Source: Castor canadensis (Eukaryota > Chordata > Mammalia > Rodentia > Castoridae). Taken from it: a stretch of DNA of 64,000 bases. Positions 24,725 through 37,109 of the stretch are shown in pieces. Numbering within the stretch: position 1 is the first letter of the stretch; each line of letters starts with the position of its first letter. The translations under genes were made by a program, and so were the position numbers. Where the stretch lies: the NCBI RefSeq assembly GCF_047511655.1, contig NC_133391.1:103205384-103269383 (forward strand), written 5' to 3'. The notes beneath the pieces are model-generated. The model did not search any database and was not told the origin of the DNA. It was given only the letters and a program-made list of their open reading frames with translations.

Positions 24725-25098
24725 TTTTTTTTTCAATTGTTTACACATTTATTCATATGTGTATACATTGTTTGGGCCATCTCTCCCCCTTGACCACAGC
24801 CTTCTCCCCCTCGCTTCCAGCAGAACCTGTTCTGCCCTCTGCTTCAATTTTATTGAAGAGAAAACATAAGAGATAATAAGAAAGACAGAATTTTTGAAGA
24901 TTGAGATAAAGATGGGTATGCAGAGAGATTCCTAGCGTTGCTTCCATGCACATGTGCATAAAACCCAAATTGGTTCATCTCTTCCAGACCTCTTCACTAC
25001 TTCCTGGTCACCTTCCCATGTCAGTTTAAGATTACTTTATTAGCTCTTCTACAGTGGGCACATCAAACACTTTCAAGTTTTAGGTTTCCTTCCCTTTC

Positions 25099-26870
25099 TT
25101 ATTTCTCCTGTATGCGTACTCCCCTTAGTGTGTGACCCATGTCCAATAATATTACTGCATTTGTTTTAGGTCTATAATCTGCATATGAGGGAGAACATAT
25201 GATTTCTGGCCTTCTGAGCCTGGCTAATTTGCTTAAGATGATGTTCTCCAGTTCCATCCATTTACTTGTGAATGACAAAATTTCATTCTTCTTTGTGGCT
25301 GAGTGAAATTCCATTGTGTATAAATACCACATCTTCTTAATCCATTCATCAGTAGTGGGGCATCTTGGCTGTTTCCATAGCTTGGCTATTGTGAATAGTG
25401 CTGTAATAAACATGGGTGTACAGGTGCCTTTGGAATAACCTGAGTCGGATTCCTTTGGGTATATCCCTAAGAGTGGGATTGCTGGATCATATGGCAGATC
25501 TGTGTTTAGTTTTTAAGTAGCCTCCATATTGTAAGCTAGTACCAAAGTGACGGTACTAGCTTACATTCCCACCAGCAGTGTATGAGTGTTCCTTTTTCCC
25601 CACATCATCACCAACATTTGTTGTTGGTGGTGTTTTTGATCATAGCTATTCTAATAGGAGTAAGCTGGGATCTTAGTGTGGTTTTGATTTGCATTTTCTT
25701 TATGGCCAGGGATGGCGAGCATTTTTTCATGCGTTTTTTTGACCATTTGGATTTCTTCCTTTGAAAAACTTCTGTTTAGTTAGGTTGCCCCCTTCTTTAT
25801 TGGTTCATTGATTTTGGAAGAACTTACTTTTTTGAGCTCCCTGTATATTGTGGTTATCAGTCCTTTGGTGCATAGCCAGCAAATATTTTCTCCCACTCTG
25901 TGGGTGGTCTCTTCAGTTTAGAGACCATTTCTTTTGTTGTGCAGAAGCTTTTTAATTTCATGTAGTCCCATTTGTCCATCCTTTCTCTTAGTTGCTGGGC
26001 TGCTGGAGTTCTACTGAAGAATTCTTTGCCTATACCTATTGCTTCCAGAGTATTCCCTGCTCTTTCCTATACTAACTGCAAAATTTTGGGTCTGATGTTA
26101 AGGTCCTTAATCCATTTTGAGTTGATACTAGTACAGGGTGATAGGCATAGATCTAGTTTCAGTTTTTTGCAGGCAGATAACCACTTTTCCTAGCACCATT
26201 TGTTGAAGAGACTGTCTTTTCTTCATTGTATGTTTTTGGAGGCTTTGTCAAAAATAAGGTGGGCATAGCTGTGTGGATTCATATTTGGGTCCTCTACTCT
26301 GTTCCACTAGTCTTCATATATGTTTTTGTGCCAGTACCGTGCTGTTTTTATTGCTATGGAGCTGTAATGTAGTTTGAAGTCAGGTATTATTACCTTGGCT
26401 ATTTGTGGTCTCTTGTGTTTCCAAATGAACTTTTGGGTAGATTTTTCAATCTCTGTGATGAATGTCATTGGGATTTTGATGGGAATTGCGTTGAACAAGT
26501 AGATTGCTTTTGGTAGTATAGCCATTTTTACTATGTTGATTCTACTGATCCGTAAGCACAGGAGATCTTTGCATTTTCTGTAGTCTTCTTCAATCTTTTT
26601 CTTCAGATGTTTGTAGTTGTCCTTGTAAAGGTCATTCACATCCTTTGTTAAGTTTACTCCTAGGTATTTGATTTTTTTTGAGACTATTATAAGTGGAATT
26701 GTTTTCATATATTCTCTCTCAATTTGTTCATTGTTGGTGTATAGAAAGGCTACTGATTTTTGTAAGTTGATTTTGTATCCTGCTACATTGCTGAAGCTGT
26801 TTATGGTGTCTAGGAGTTTTTGGGTAGAGTTTTTTGGGTCATTGAGGTATAGGATCATGTCATCTGCAAG
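25099..26870 (-). pseudogene. L1 ORF2 C-terminal part, pseudogene
   Basis: Open blocks at 26307-26858 and 25099-25413 carry the reverse-transcriptase palm end and the C-terminal segment. The active-site box just upstream of the first block reads LADD instead of the family's FADD, followed by 'MILYLNDPK', then '[20 protein letters not shown]' and 'TARYWHKN'. The second block ends 'SFTSKWMELENIILSK'. Frameshifts separate them. Without the N-terminal endonuclease and with a changed active-site box it is non-functional. Confidence 0.88.
25531..25564. repeat. 13-bp perfect inverted repeat inside L1
   Basis: Arms gtaagctagtacc (25531-25543) and ggtactagcttac (25552-25564) flank an 8-bp spacer. The other L1 copy has 'gttttccagagtggttcc' at this place, so the left arm is a local inverted copy of the right arm, typical of a template-switch event. 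Confidence 0.9.
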
Positions 26871-27004
26871 AAGGGATACTTTGACAGTTTCTTTACCTAT
26901 TTGTATTCCTTTTATTACTTCTTCTTTCCTTATTGTTCTGGCTAGGAATTCCAGGACTATGTTGAATAGGAGGGGAGAGCAGACACCCTTGCTGGGACAA
27001 TTTC

Positions 27005-27545
27005 AATGTTAGAGAATAGAGTTCTTCCCACTGACTTCCCTTTCCTAAGTTTCCCTTCAGGAAGAGAGGCCTACTGGAACCCTGGAATAACTGTATTGGG
27101 ATAAATGAATTGAATCCATGTAACACAAGAGTGAACAAATATAGCAGTAGATGTATATATACCTCAGACTATCCTTCAAAGAATAACTCAGAACAGATCC
27201 AGCCCCTTTGGGATCTGTTTTAGCATTTGGGCCATAGACATACAACTTAGACACCTTACAGCCAATGACCAGGAACAACTGCTTAATGCAGGAATTGTTT
27301 AAGGCTTATCATTGTAGCTGAGACTTTCTCAAGACTATGTTGCATTTGAAGTCTTTTGTGGCTAATTCACCTTCCTTCTGAGTTTCCTTTCACAGGTGTT
27401 GGAACTGTATCACAGCATGATTGCTGGAAGGCTTTCTCTGCCTTTATTTGCTCCTCTCTGAATCATTCACAGGCATTCCTCCCAAAGAAACTTCCTTATT
27501 TCTAACTCTGTGTTGGCATCTCTTTTCTGGATGACTTAACCACCA
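27005..27545 (+). mobile_element. Possible remainder and 3' LTR of the ERVL relic
   Basis: Sequence right of the L1 continues the region interrupted at 24725. Its right part (27380-27545) has the style of an ERVL-type LTR end ('gcatctcttttctggatgacttaacc'). No clear TG...CA borders, polyadenylation signal or polypurine tract could be assigned, so this is tentative. Confidence 0.3.
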
Positions 27546-28989
27546 CAAGAAAAGAGGGGATAAGCAATGACCCCTTTCATAGGCATGGGAAGAGAAAAGT
27601 CACTCACCCCTCCCCACCCCTCACCACACGTTTAGATATAATGAACTCAAACTGCTTGGTCAAGCATTCAGCTGTTAGAAGCAGCTGGGTCTTCCTTTGT
27701 GACACCCCAAAAGGCTCTTCAATGTGTTAATTTTCAGCATTTGGAATTATGAGGCCCAAGTTAGCTGTAAGGAATAGGGAGTGTGACCCAGGCTTTATAC
27801 TCTTTCTATGACCCATGTCATGTCTCAGGTTTACTTCTATGGCTTCAGAAAGGTGAAAATTAGGACACCATGAATCCCATAGGCATGCTGGTATAGAGAA
27901 GTTACACAATTCCTCCAGCAGAGGCTGCAGCTCATAGTTTTGCAATTGAAAGAGTAGCGCTGGGCACATTGAAGTTACCAAATATAAACATGCTTTATTC
28001 ATTGAACTAGGCTGTAGACGGTGATGTCCCATAGAAGAGGAAATTGCCTTTATAAGATTTCAATAAATGACTCTGAGCTGTTGTTTAGTCATTCTCATTA
28101 CAAACATGAATTAAGTCATGGAGTGATTTGGCATTCTCAATGAGTAGATTTCTTTTAAACTAGAAATTCAATGGGAAATTATGTTCCGGTGGAAAGGAGA
28201 AGCCGTTGCTTGGTCTTGCTTAGGGGCAGTTCCCATAGTGACATGTGATAAAGTATGCTTCCTTTGGCTTTTAAATCTTTATTTCTCTTGAGAAAAAATT
28301 ATTTGAGCAAAGATTTAAAAGAATCCACCAAACTCTAGAGAATAGAGTTTACAGAGATCTGAATTATGTGCCTTTTGTATCCAGGGGTTCAAGCTCTCCT
28401 GATTTTGTGGCTTCCAGCCGACACCTGCCAAAAAGTACTGATCTGTACTCTGCATTTTCTCATCAAGAAATTCAACCACTTTAGCTTCAGGGTCATTTGA
28501 ATCACATGCTTAACCTGGTTCTTTTTTCATTTTCCAAAATATCATAAATAGTTTTTTTTTTCATTTTCTTAGGAGGAAAAAAATCTGGCTTCAGTTGTTA
28601 ATTTCCTCTGTTCTGTCAAGATTAGGCTAGTAGTTCTGAGTAATTCTGGCTCATTTTCTCAAGGGACTAGGCCTGAAATAATCCAGTGTTTATTTTTATA
28701 CAAATTCTCACAGTACTACAACATTTCAGTGACTTCCTGGGATGTTTCTAGTTTTTCACAGGCCAAGAGGCCATTCTCAGAGGTAGCTCCTTCATGTAAA
28801 CCTAAAAATGGCACTTTCCCACATTATAGTTTATCAGGAAGTTTAAAGTTCAATAGTCCCCCTCTCTTTTCTTTCTTGTCACAGAGAAAGGAAAAAATAA
28901 GGGGCAGTTCCAGCTTTCAGCCGGTCATTCCATTGCAGGACTTTGGAACCTGGGAAAGAGGAGGGAGGCTGTAGTGTATCTTGGCTGAA
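27546..28989. other. Unique sequence, no feature seen
   Basis: No repeat or gene could be supported. A 101-codon minus-strand open frame (27727-28032) has no recognisable similarity. Confidence 0.4.
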
Positions 28990-29145
28990 GGATGACTGGA
29001 CTGGGAAACAGGACTCTGTGTCATTCCCTGTGTCACTCTCTGAGTAACCCTGACCTCTTCCCAGCATTCCTGACCCTACCTCTAAGTTGGGGAAATGATG
29101 CTCATCATTTAACCCTCACAGCATTCTGTCAAAGTCATGAGATTC
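28990..29145 (+). mobile_element. MIR SINE fragment
   Basis: 'gactctgtgtcattccctgtgtcactctctgagtaaccctgacctcttcc...cctctaagttggggaaatgatgctcatcattt' follows the MIR core order: tRNA-unrelated core, 'cctcagtttcc', 'aaatggggataat'. Confidence 0.5.
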
Positions 29146-29711
29146 TATGCTGAAAAAAAAATGGGATTTATGTTTGGAAGGCTGGCCCTAGCTCCATAAC
29201 TGAGTCTGAACCTACCTCTGTGGGTTTGTCTCCCACTTCTCAAGCTCAGGAGCCTGGTTTCCATTGCACATGGTGGACTTGTGGTTCTTTCCACATAAGG
29301 TGCAACCCTCACCTTCTACAACCTTCCCCAGCATCTGCTGCTTCTCTGTCTATGAATCTCAGTTCATCCCCAAATCTTCAGTCCAGTCTCACCCTTTTCC
29401 TTACTCTCAATTCATCTGACTCTTCATTTGTTATTTTACTTGAATGTACTTACAGTCTTGCTGGTGTGTTTATAGAACATATTATAACAAGATTTTTTTT
29501 ATATACTTTGTCTCTTGTAACACAGGGAGAATACATGGAAGCTTCCAAATATTTGTTGATGGTACAACCTTTACATCAGCTACTTAGCAGTTCAAGTTGG
29601 GTTTCAATATTATGACCTTTTATGAATACATAAGCATTGCTGCAGTTGTATACCAAGATGTGATTAGGGTGTGTATTAGTTGCACAATGTGGACAGTAAA
29701 ATGTCTGTGTA
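29146..29711. other. Mostly unique; weak L2-like stretch
   Basis: Pyrimidine-rich DNA at about 29300-29570 ends 'gaagcttccaaatatttgttgatgg', which is faintly L2-like. I could not support more. Confidence 0.25.
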
Positions 29712-29795
29712 AGGGCTAGAGGTCTGAGTCAAGTAGTAGAGTGCCTGCTTAGCAAGCACAAGGCCCTGAGTTCAAACTCCAGCATGAAAAATAAG
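29712..29795 (+). mobile_element. tRNA-derived SINE
   Basis: 'gtctgagtcaagtagtagagtgcctgcttagcaagcacaaggccctgagttcaaactccagc' carries A-box-like and B-box-like (gagttcaaact) RNA polymerase III promoter parts. It is followed by a short A-rich tail. Confidence 0.85.
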
Positions 29796-31904
29796 TCTGT
29801 TTAAATTAGCTTAGAGTGTTAAATTTGATCCTAGAAGGCAAAAATTACTTAGCCAGTGTCAGGTCCAGAGCTATATTTAAGTTTGTTGTTTCATAATAAG
29901 TCTGGTCTATTTCAGTGTATTGTTCTCTGTACAAGGTCTGCCTATAACCATGTATTTTAATAGACTTGCCAGCATTCTCAAAGTTTCAGAGAAGAATTCT
30001 TGATTACTCACTTCCTGCCCCAGGGATTCTTGCTGTTAGGATTGTCATTAAACAAAGCAGCCTCCTTGGCATTGTATTCTAACATACAATTTGCACCTTA
30101 GTAAACTGATTAATGGAATGAGTTATTTTGATAATTGATCCTTGACTTGTGTTTTAAAGGACAGCAAAACTTTAAAGGACTTCTATATTTGTTACAATTG
30201 TTTCCCTGGAATTTTAAAATAATTTAGAAACTTCTTTATGAAAAGAACTTGAAATGGTACAAATTTTCATTTAGAAAATAAATAAGTTCTGAAGATCTAT
30301 GTACAGCATGGTGACTAAAGTTAATAACAATGTAATAAAATAATAATAGTATTTGAAATATTTTAGGAGAGTATATCTCAAGAGTTCTCATCATATGCAC
30401 AGGAGATGGGTGTGTTAATTTTAGCTTGATTATAGAAATCACTTCACAAGGTATATGTGTATCAAAATATCACAATATATACTTTACATGTATGCAATTT
30501 TTGTTTGGCAACTATACTTCCGTAAAGCTGGAGAGGAAAAAGAACATTAAGAAACAAATTAAGACTAGACAGTATTATTTAATTATTATGTATACAAATT
30601 AATGGATAGGCAAGTCAGAGCTAGAGGCTACCAGAACATGCAGTAACCAACCAAGCTCTACACTTTATCTTCTCAAGTCATTCTCTTCCCTTAACCCAAG
30701 GTGAGTGATGGAATCTTTGGCACAGAGGCAATGGCCCATCTATACTATAGCACACACAGAAAATTTTAGTCTGACTTACTAATGCTGTGAACTACTCTGT
30801 ATGAATCTTTGTTGATTCACTAGACTTTCAAAGTGCTCCTCGTGGACAACAGTTCTTCATTTCATTTCATTCTCCAAGTCAATAATGCTATCAATCACGC
30901 AGCCTTTGGCTAGTAAAAAGGAACATTTACCCCAATAAATCTATTGTAATCATGGGATAATCTGGCAGTCATTCCCTTGTTTTATGGTGTTTAATTACAT
31001 TTTGTAAGGTTTTATTTTTAAAGGCTTAAGGGAAATTTATACAAATATCAACAGATGTCCAAGAATTCCAAGTGGAAAAGAGAAGCTAAAAGCAAGAGCA
31101 AGAATTAATAATGAATTTACCTAGCCCAGGTAGAGAAGTTGGGTAATTGGTTGTTTTGATGGTCTCATGAGTTCTTTGTATAGGTGTTACTAGTAAATAA
31201 TATGAAAATATATTGGTATGGCACACTTATAAAAAGGAAAAGGAATTTTAAAAACCACAGAGGTTAAAATGGGGCAGTAGCCTTTTTATTAAAAAAAAGA
31301 CTGCTCTTTCTATTTGACAGTGTCTGTAGGATTACAGGCCTATGCAACAAACAATTGAAACAATGTGACTAAACATGAAAAACTTAAAACAACAAATACT
31401 GTAGCACATGAAACATATATTTTTAGGATTTCTTGAGATAATAAAAAGGGAAAGAGTAGATTTTTCAGTCTGTACTGAGAACATTTTTATAAGGGGTGGA
31501 AAATACATGATTCTGACATCTTGAACTCTTAAAATTCCCTCAGGAAATGCCCAGAGATGGATTTTGATAGAAGCAAATTCCCATTTCAAACTCTTTATAA
31601 GCATTTTTTTTATTATTTAGGTAGCAGGCCTTTGGGCATTGCTAGAAAAAGGCAAGTAAAAGAGTATATGTTCTTAACTAGTTAATGAAAAATTGAGATA
31701 AACAAAAGACTTGCTTAAATATAGATTTTTCTCCTCACATAATTTGTCTCATTAAAATACTTTTAATATTCTGCATTCTGATTTTCCTTGAAGGAAATAT
31801 TGTTCTACAAAATTCCAATGAGACACGCTAAAAATAATGTCTCTGACAGAAATGTTAATATCCTAGCTAAATAATTAAATTTAAAACTATTGCATTTTAT
31901 ATTT
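29796..31904. other. Unique sequence, no feature seen
   Basis: Nothing classifiable. The part around 30880-31050 ('aatctattgtaatcatggg...gtttaattacattttgtaagg') looks repeat-free and could be conserved, but I have no direct support. Confidence 0.35.
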
Positions 31905-32050
31905 TAAAAAATCATTAGATCTTTTCCCTTAAGGGAAAACTGAGACTCAGAGCATGTGAAACACTTGTTCAAAATAACAAAGATAACAATTATGAAGGGT
32001 GGGGTGAACCCAAGTTAACTTACCTCTACTTAAGTTCTCTTTCCCTGTGC
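31905..32050 (-). mobile_element. MIR SINE fragment
   Basis: 'cttaagggaaaactgagactcagagcatgtgaaacacttgttcaaaataac...ggtgaacccaag' is the antisense MIR pattern ('gaggaaactgaggcacagag...cttgcccaaggtcac'). Confidence 0.6.
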
Positions 32051-33097
32051 CCAGACAATGTTGCTTATTTGAAAACCCACTTTCTTTCCCATGCAAGAGG
32101 AAGGTCTTGTTGAAAGTCTGCACACAGGATAGGCAGAGTAGAAACTTGGTAGTTATTTAGGGGCCCAATAGGTCAAAGTCTAGATTTAGTTTGTAGGCCA
32201 ATTTTGATTTCCATTTAGTAGTGCTTCATTTTATGTTGATACAGTATTGTGTAAGGTCTGAAAACACATGATAAGAATTTTTTTTGGGGGGGTGGTCCTA
32301 GAGGAATCCCCAAACATGATTGGCTTTATGTCAATTTATAAAATAAAAGTTTTCTTTGAAACCTCCAATTTTTCCACTTTGTGTCTTTCCTCTCACCATC
32401 TATTAAGTGTCTTTCATCTGAGATCTGCTACCCTATTATTTTCATTTGATTATGTCACTTCAAAACCTGGATAATATCAATCATTTTAAATTTATTGTGA
32501 ATTTGAATGAATATGCTACTTCTTTTTTGAATATTTGTATTTTGACATTTTCATTGTATGATAAAAGACCATATAACAATTATAAAAATGAATTCAGACA
32601 CTAACTATGAAGTGAAAAGACAGTTTCATTTATGGGAAGGAATTTATTTGTTCCTTTGAAGTCATACAACCTATGCAATTGCCTACTGCTGTATTTTTTG
32701 CAGACCCTAAGACTGCATTTTTGGCATTTGTTTCCTGGAACAATAATCATTAGCCTTCTAATTTGTGTCAGAATTTGTGAAAAGAGTAATTAGCATGATT
32801 TAAAAAATTTGATTTAGTCAAATTCATGAGCATTTCTTAAATTTCCTAGCTCATAGGTATTATGCCTGGCACTATGAGGAAGAGAAAGATGAGAAGGATA
32901 TTAAACTATCCTGAAAAATCTGTGAGGTACCACTGTGTGTTCTTGGGTAAAATGTGACTTGAATACAAAATTTTCTCAAGTTCTATCCTCATCGCTCAAA
33001 CAGCTTCAAAGTCCTTTTCTACAAATTCCAGGTAGCCATTAACAATTGATTTAAGATTATATTCTATTTGAAATCCATTTGTCATCTCTATTGGATA
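32051..33097. other. Unique sequence, no feature seen
   Basis: No recognisable repeat or gene. A T/G homopolymer pair lies near 32279-32292. Confidence 0.4.
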
Positions 33098-33105
33098 ATG
33101 TAGTA

Positions 33106-34436
33106 CAGTGGCTCTCAAACTTAAAATTATTTTGGATCAAAAGACCTTTTATTTTTATAAGTAATATGTATTAGCATAGAGTTTATTAGAAATCATAGTT
33201 AAGAAAACCCAATATTATCATTTAATTTTAAAATAACAATAGTTATTACTTCATATAAATACAATGTAGTGTGACATATTTCATGAAACATATCAGTATT
33301 TTCCAATGCACATATATTTAATGAAAAGATGACATTGTTTTACATATTTGTTAATATTTTTAATGTCTAATTTAATAGAATGTAGTTGTATCCTCATATC
33401 TGTTTCTGTATTCAATCTGTTGTTATATGTTGTTTTGATCATAGAATAGGAGAACAATCTTCTTTCCTACAATACATAGTTTTGTAAAAGGAAGGATATT
33501 TCAATAGAATTTTCAGGTAATTATTGATATTCTTCCTTGCTACTACACCAAAACTTGACAAGTAGTATCACTTTATTAAAGGTTATTTCAATGCAGAATC
33601 TGAAAACATTCCAAGTGTTTTTCATTCTGTTATATTAAACTCCATTGGCCTAGCTTACACTTTAGATTTATCTTTTATTCATGCATGCTTTTGAAATATG
33701 CTGATGATTTGGAAAATACTGGTTTACTAAGTTATGCATAGCTACTGACGGTTGGAATATTTCATTGCACAACATCCATAAATCATATTCAGTACCACCA
33801 CCAATTAATCAAAGGTCTTTAAGTTTTTGGGAAGCTGTTATGATGACTTATACAAAATTTCCAAAATTCTAATTTCTGGTTAGAAGATTAAATTTTACCT
33901 CTGGAAAAACAATATTGTCCAGGTGTTTGCCCTGAAGTGACAGTGTTAGTTCTGTCATTTATTTTGCCAAATAAGCAAATCTGAATACTCAGAGTCTATT
34001 CTTTCAAGTAAGATGATATGTCACATGAAAGAACATGGCTAGCTGAATGGAAACTTGAGCAATCACATATGCTTTTCCTCAAGACAGCACTGCCCTTCTG
34101 TATACAGAAGAGTTGTAGGTGTACTTCCCATTAGGTCATCCATAATACTAAAATATGTATACACAAGATTTTAAATATAATCAAAATGACTTTTTAATTT
34201 ATTGATCTTTTATATTGGCAGTGTGCCAGTGAAGAAGATAATGAGTAGTTATATGATTTGATGCCGTAGACTCCATTCAAAAGTTTTAGCACCATATTTT
34301 TGCATCATTAGCACAAATGTCAATAGATTGAATTTAAATGATGGTACATGATAACAAAACTATTGTCAACCTTATGAATCCCCTGAAATGATCTTAAACA
34401 TTCCTGGGGTTCTGTGGGATACTTTGACAACTGCTG
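33106..34436 (+). mobile_element. Ancient hAT (Charlie-like) DNA transposon
   Basis: The left end cagtggctctcaaactta and the right end 'ggatactttgacaactgctg' are imperfect terminal inverted repeats (11 of the first 16 positions pair). They have the cagnggttctcaaac signature of hAT-Charlie elements. The flanking octamers atgtagta (33098-33105) and ctacagta (34437-34444) agree at 5 of 8 positions, as expected for a worn 8-bp hAT target duplication. The 1.33-kb interior has no open transposase frame and is very AT-rich, so it is a non-autonomous or decayed copy. Subfamily not assigned. Confidence 0.6.
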
Positions 34437-34444
34437 CTACAGTA

Positions 34445-35869
34445 GACAGCTCACAATGTTAGAATCCAATCTAATTTTATACTTATTAGTTATTGTAATT
34501 ATGCAGAAAAAGATTGCTTTTCTGGCTGTCGAATTATTTATAGAATGAAGGGATGTAGAAATCTCTAGCTCTTAAATTGTATTCTTTCCCGATTCTCTTT
34601 TGTTTGTGTCTGTATATTGCTACCATGTGGTGGGCAGAGCAATTCTAAGTCCTTAGAATGGTCTTCCACCTACTAATCAAATCACAATTTGTGTCAATTA
34701 AGGACCTGAGAATGCCAAAGTTACACATTTTCTTACTGGTGTGCTATTTGGGAACAGGAATGTTTTGACTTTTCTTTGTAAATTTACAGTGAATCTCAGC
34801 CCTTTTATTTGTATTGTTATAATTTTGTAGCATTTTAATTTTTGTATAAGAATCTGGGACCTGTTAATGGTGGTCAAAAGTACCAATTATTGAACAGCAT
34901 GCTAATCACTATACTATGCATATCCTCCGGTCATCATTAACTTCCTGAAACAATCAAATAAATATTCAATTCCACAAAAGTCTTTCTGAAACTACCAGAG
35001 GTTCACTTGAGGTACTCGAGTTCACTAAGAACATGTAGAAATATAACCTATTTTTGAGATGGTAAAATACAAACTCTTTGTATAAATTTAACATGCTGGT
35101 AAGTGACATTATGTTATATGACTACTGTTCTTATCTATCTTCTCTGACTGGATACAAATAGTCGTGGTACATATACGAATATAAGTATGTAACACACATA
35201 AACACATGAATATAGCTCAAGTAGATAGAACTCAAGATATTGTTTACAAAAAGATCATTATGAACAAATTTGGAAGTAATTAAAGTAACAGAAGTGTGTT
35301 TCATGTCCAGTGTATGCAGTGTGTTTATTGTAGGGAATGATCTTTTTCCTAGTCTCTGAGGAAGCTGACATCTGTATTTGATTTAAGGAACTTCTGTTTA
35401 TTCATAACCCATGAAAAGAAAAGACCCTAATGAATCCATGTGTAACTCAGCTTTCAACTTTGGTTCACAAAACCCAGAGCATTCACTCTGGGAAAGGACT
35501 CACAAATTCGCACATGTTGTGAAAGACTGAGTCACTTAAAGCTTGTTCCCTTTTGAATTCACACTTACTCTTAGATCGAGGAAAATAAATTCTGCTTATA
35601 TTTTATTAGAATCTTAGCATGGTCTTGCATTAAATTATGTCACTTAAATGTAAGTTCTAGTCCCCTGTTTTTAAAATTTGTTCTGAATTCTGAAATAAAG
35701 ATGTAAAAAGAACATAATAACAACAGTGGTATGTCTGGGAATCTAAGGTGTGATTAGATCAAAATAAATCTCATGCAAATATGCGCTATTGAATTTTACA
35801 CTTCTATCTGTAAGGGATAGCTAATACACTGTTAAAAAGCTCTTTAGTAGGAATATTTCAAAATGTAGT
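34445..35869. other. Unique sequence, no feature seen
   Basis: No recognised repeat or gene. Confidence 0.4.
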
Positions 35870-36260
35870 CTTGTGCTGATGCTAAACTTTAATAACTAAG
35901 TCTTCTTTCCATGTTTTTTAAAAGGCTGACAATAATGGCTCAGTAATTACTGAACTAATGTTATCAATTCCAACAGATATCACATTTATTAAACAGAAAA
36001 TGCTATGTTGCTGTTCATCAGTTAGAAATGTATGTAATTGAAATATGAAAATGAAGTCTGTTGGAGAATGTGATTCATCATGAATTCTGCAAGCCCAACA
36101 CTAACTCTCCTTTTCCTAATTAAACTGTCAAATTGAAATCTTATAATTAATGCAACCACATCCCTTACACTAGGTTTTGCACCCGCATGTAAAGCTCAAT
36201 TCAGCAGAAACTTTGCAAGAGCCTTCCCTAAGAAGAATGCAATTCTTTGCTCTTCTGATT
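35870..36260. promoter_or_regulatory. Candidate conserved noncoding block
   Basis: Repeat-free, with several homeodomain-like sites: 'cagtaattactgaac', 'ttcctaattaaactg', 'ttataattaatgcaac'. Also 'gacaataatggc', a SOX-like site. Regulatory function is a guess from motif density. Confidence 0.22.
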
Positions 36261-37109
36261 TCTTGAGCAGAAATCCTGCCCCCTCCACAAAATATTGTGT
36301 GGTACAAGATTTCTGTTCTCTGCAAGATTAGGAGTAGAGAGGACTGACGGGCTTGTCAGGAGAGCTGGTAATCCCTGTTTTGAGTTTTTCTGGGAGAAGC
36401 AATAAAGAGGCTGTTGAGAGCTCGAATAAGGTCTTCTGTATTCTTACCAGCATCGTATATTTTTACACTATTACTAGTTTTTTTCTTTTTGTTGCTTGAA
36501 TTTAAAAACATGAATTTTTTTCCTAGTTAGTGGTCCGAGAATATAGATTTTTCACCTCTGTTCTCTAAAACTGGGTGGTTCACCAGTTTTATATATTTGA
36601 CAGGGATTTATTTTATGTTAAGGATATAACCTTTGCACATGGAACCCACACCCTGGTCAATGTGTACAAGTTGGATTCTGCTTTGGTGAGGAGGTATCTT
36701 AGAAAGGGCTTGTTTTTACATTTCTCTGTTTAATCATTTGGGTGGTACAATTTCATCTCTTGGATTAACTCTGATGTATTGGTAGTTGCTGCTTGGACTG
36801 TTATCTTAAGGAGGATTGTGAATTTATTTTTGGTTCTGCTGGACAAAACAGTGCTGGGATCAGTTATTGATGCCTGATATGGTGATGCAATGAGTAATAT
36901 CAACAAAGTCTCCTTCATTCCACCTTTGGGTTTATCTGGTCTTTACACATACCTTTGGGCAGATGATGTCTCTGTTCTCTAGGGATCTTTCATATTCTGT
37001 CTAACTAGACTTAACTTGCTCTAAGTTTTCCCAATAGCTGCCAGAAAGCAGGTTCTTTATACAGTTTCTAAATTTGATATTCCATGTACCTTGGAACATC
37101 TGGATATTT
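36261..37109. other. Unique sequence, no feature seen
   Basis: No recognised repeat or gene. Confidence 0.4.

Larger units (their letters stand above)
24725..26995 (-). mobile_element. 5'-truncated LINE-1
   Basis: The 3' end lies at about 24725 with a short T run (plus strand) from the poly-A tail. The element stops abruptly near 26992 inside ORF2, just upstream of the reverse transcriptase active-site box. It aligns along its length with 7655-10000 of the larger L1. Short matching flanks (gacaatttc) on both sides mark target-primed insertion. The site lies at the 3' side of the ERVL relic, so the L1 is younger than the retrovirus. An internal hairpin-forming rearrangement is present at 25531-25564. 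Confidence 0.92.

Noticed and set aside
26307-26858. 183-codon minus-strand frame as a cellular gene
   Set aside because: It is the reverse-transcriptase part of a truncated L1 ORF2.
27727-28032. 101-codon minus-strand frame
   Set aside because: No domain, motif or family similarity; size is within chance expectation.
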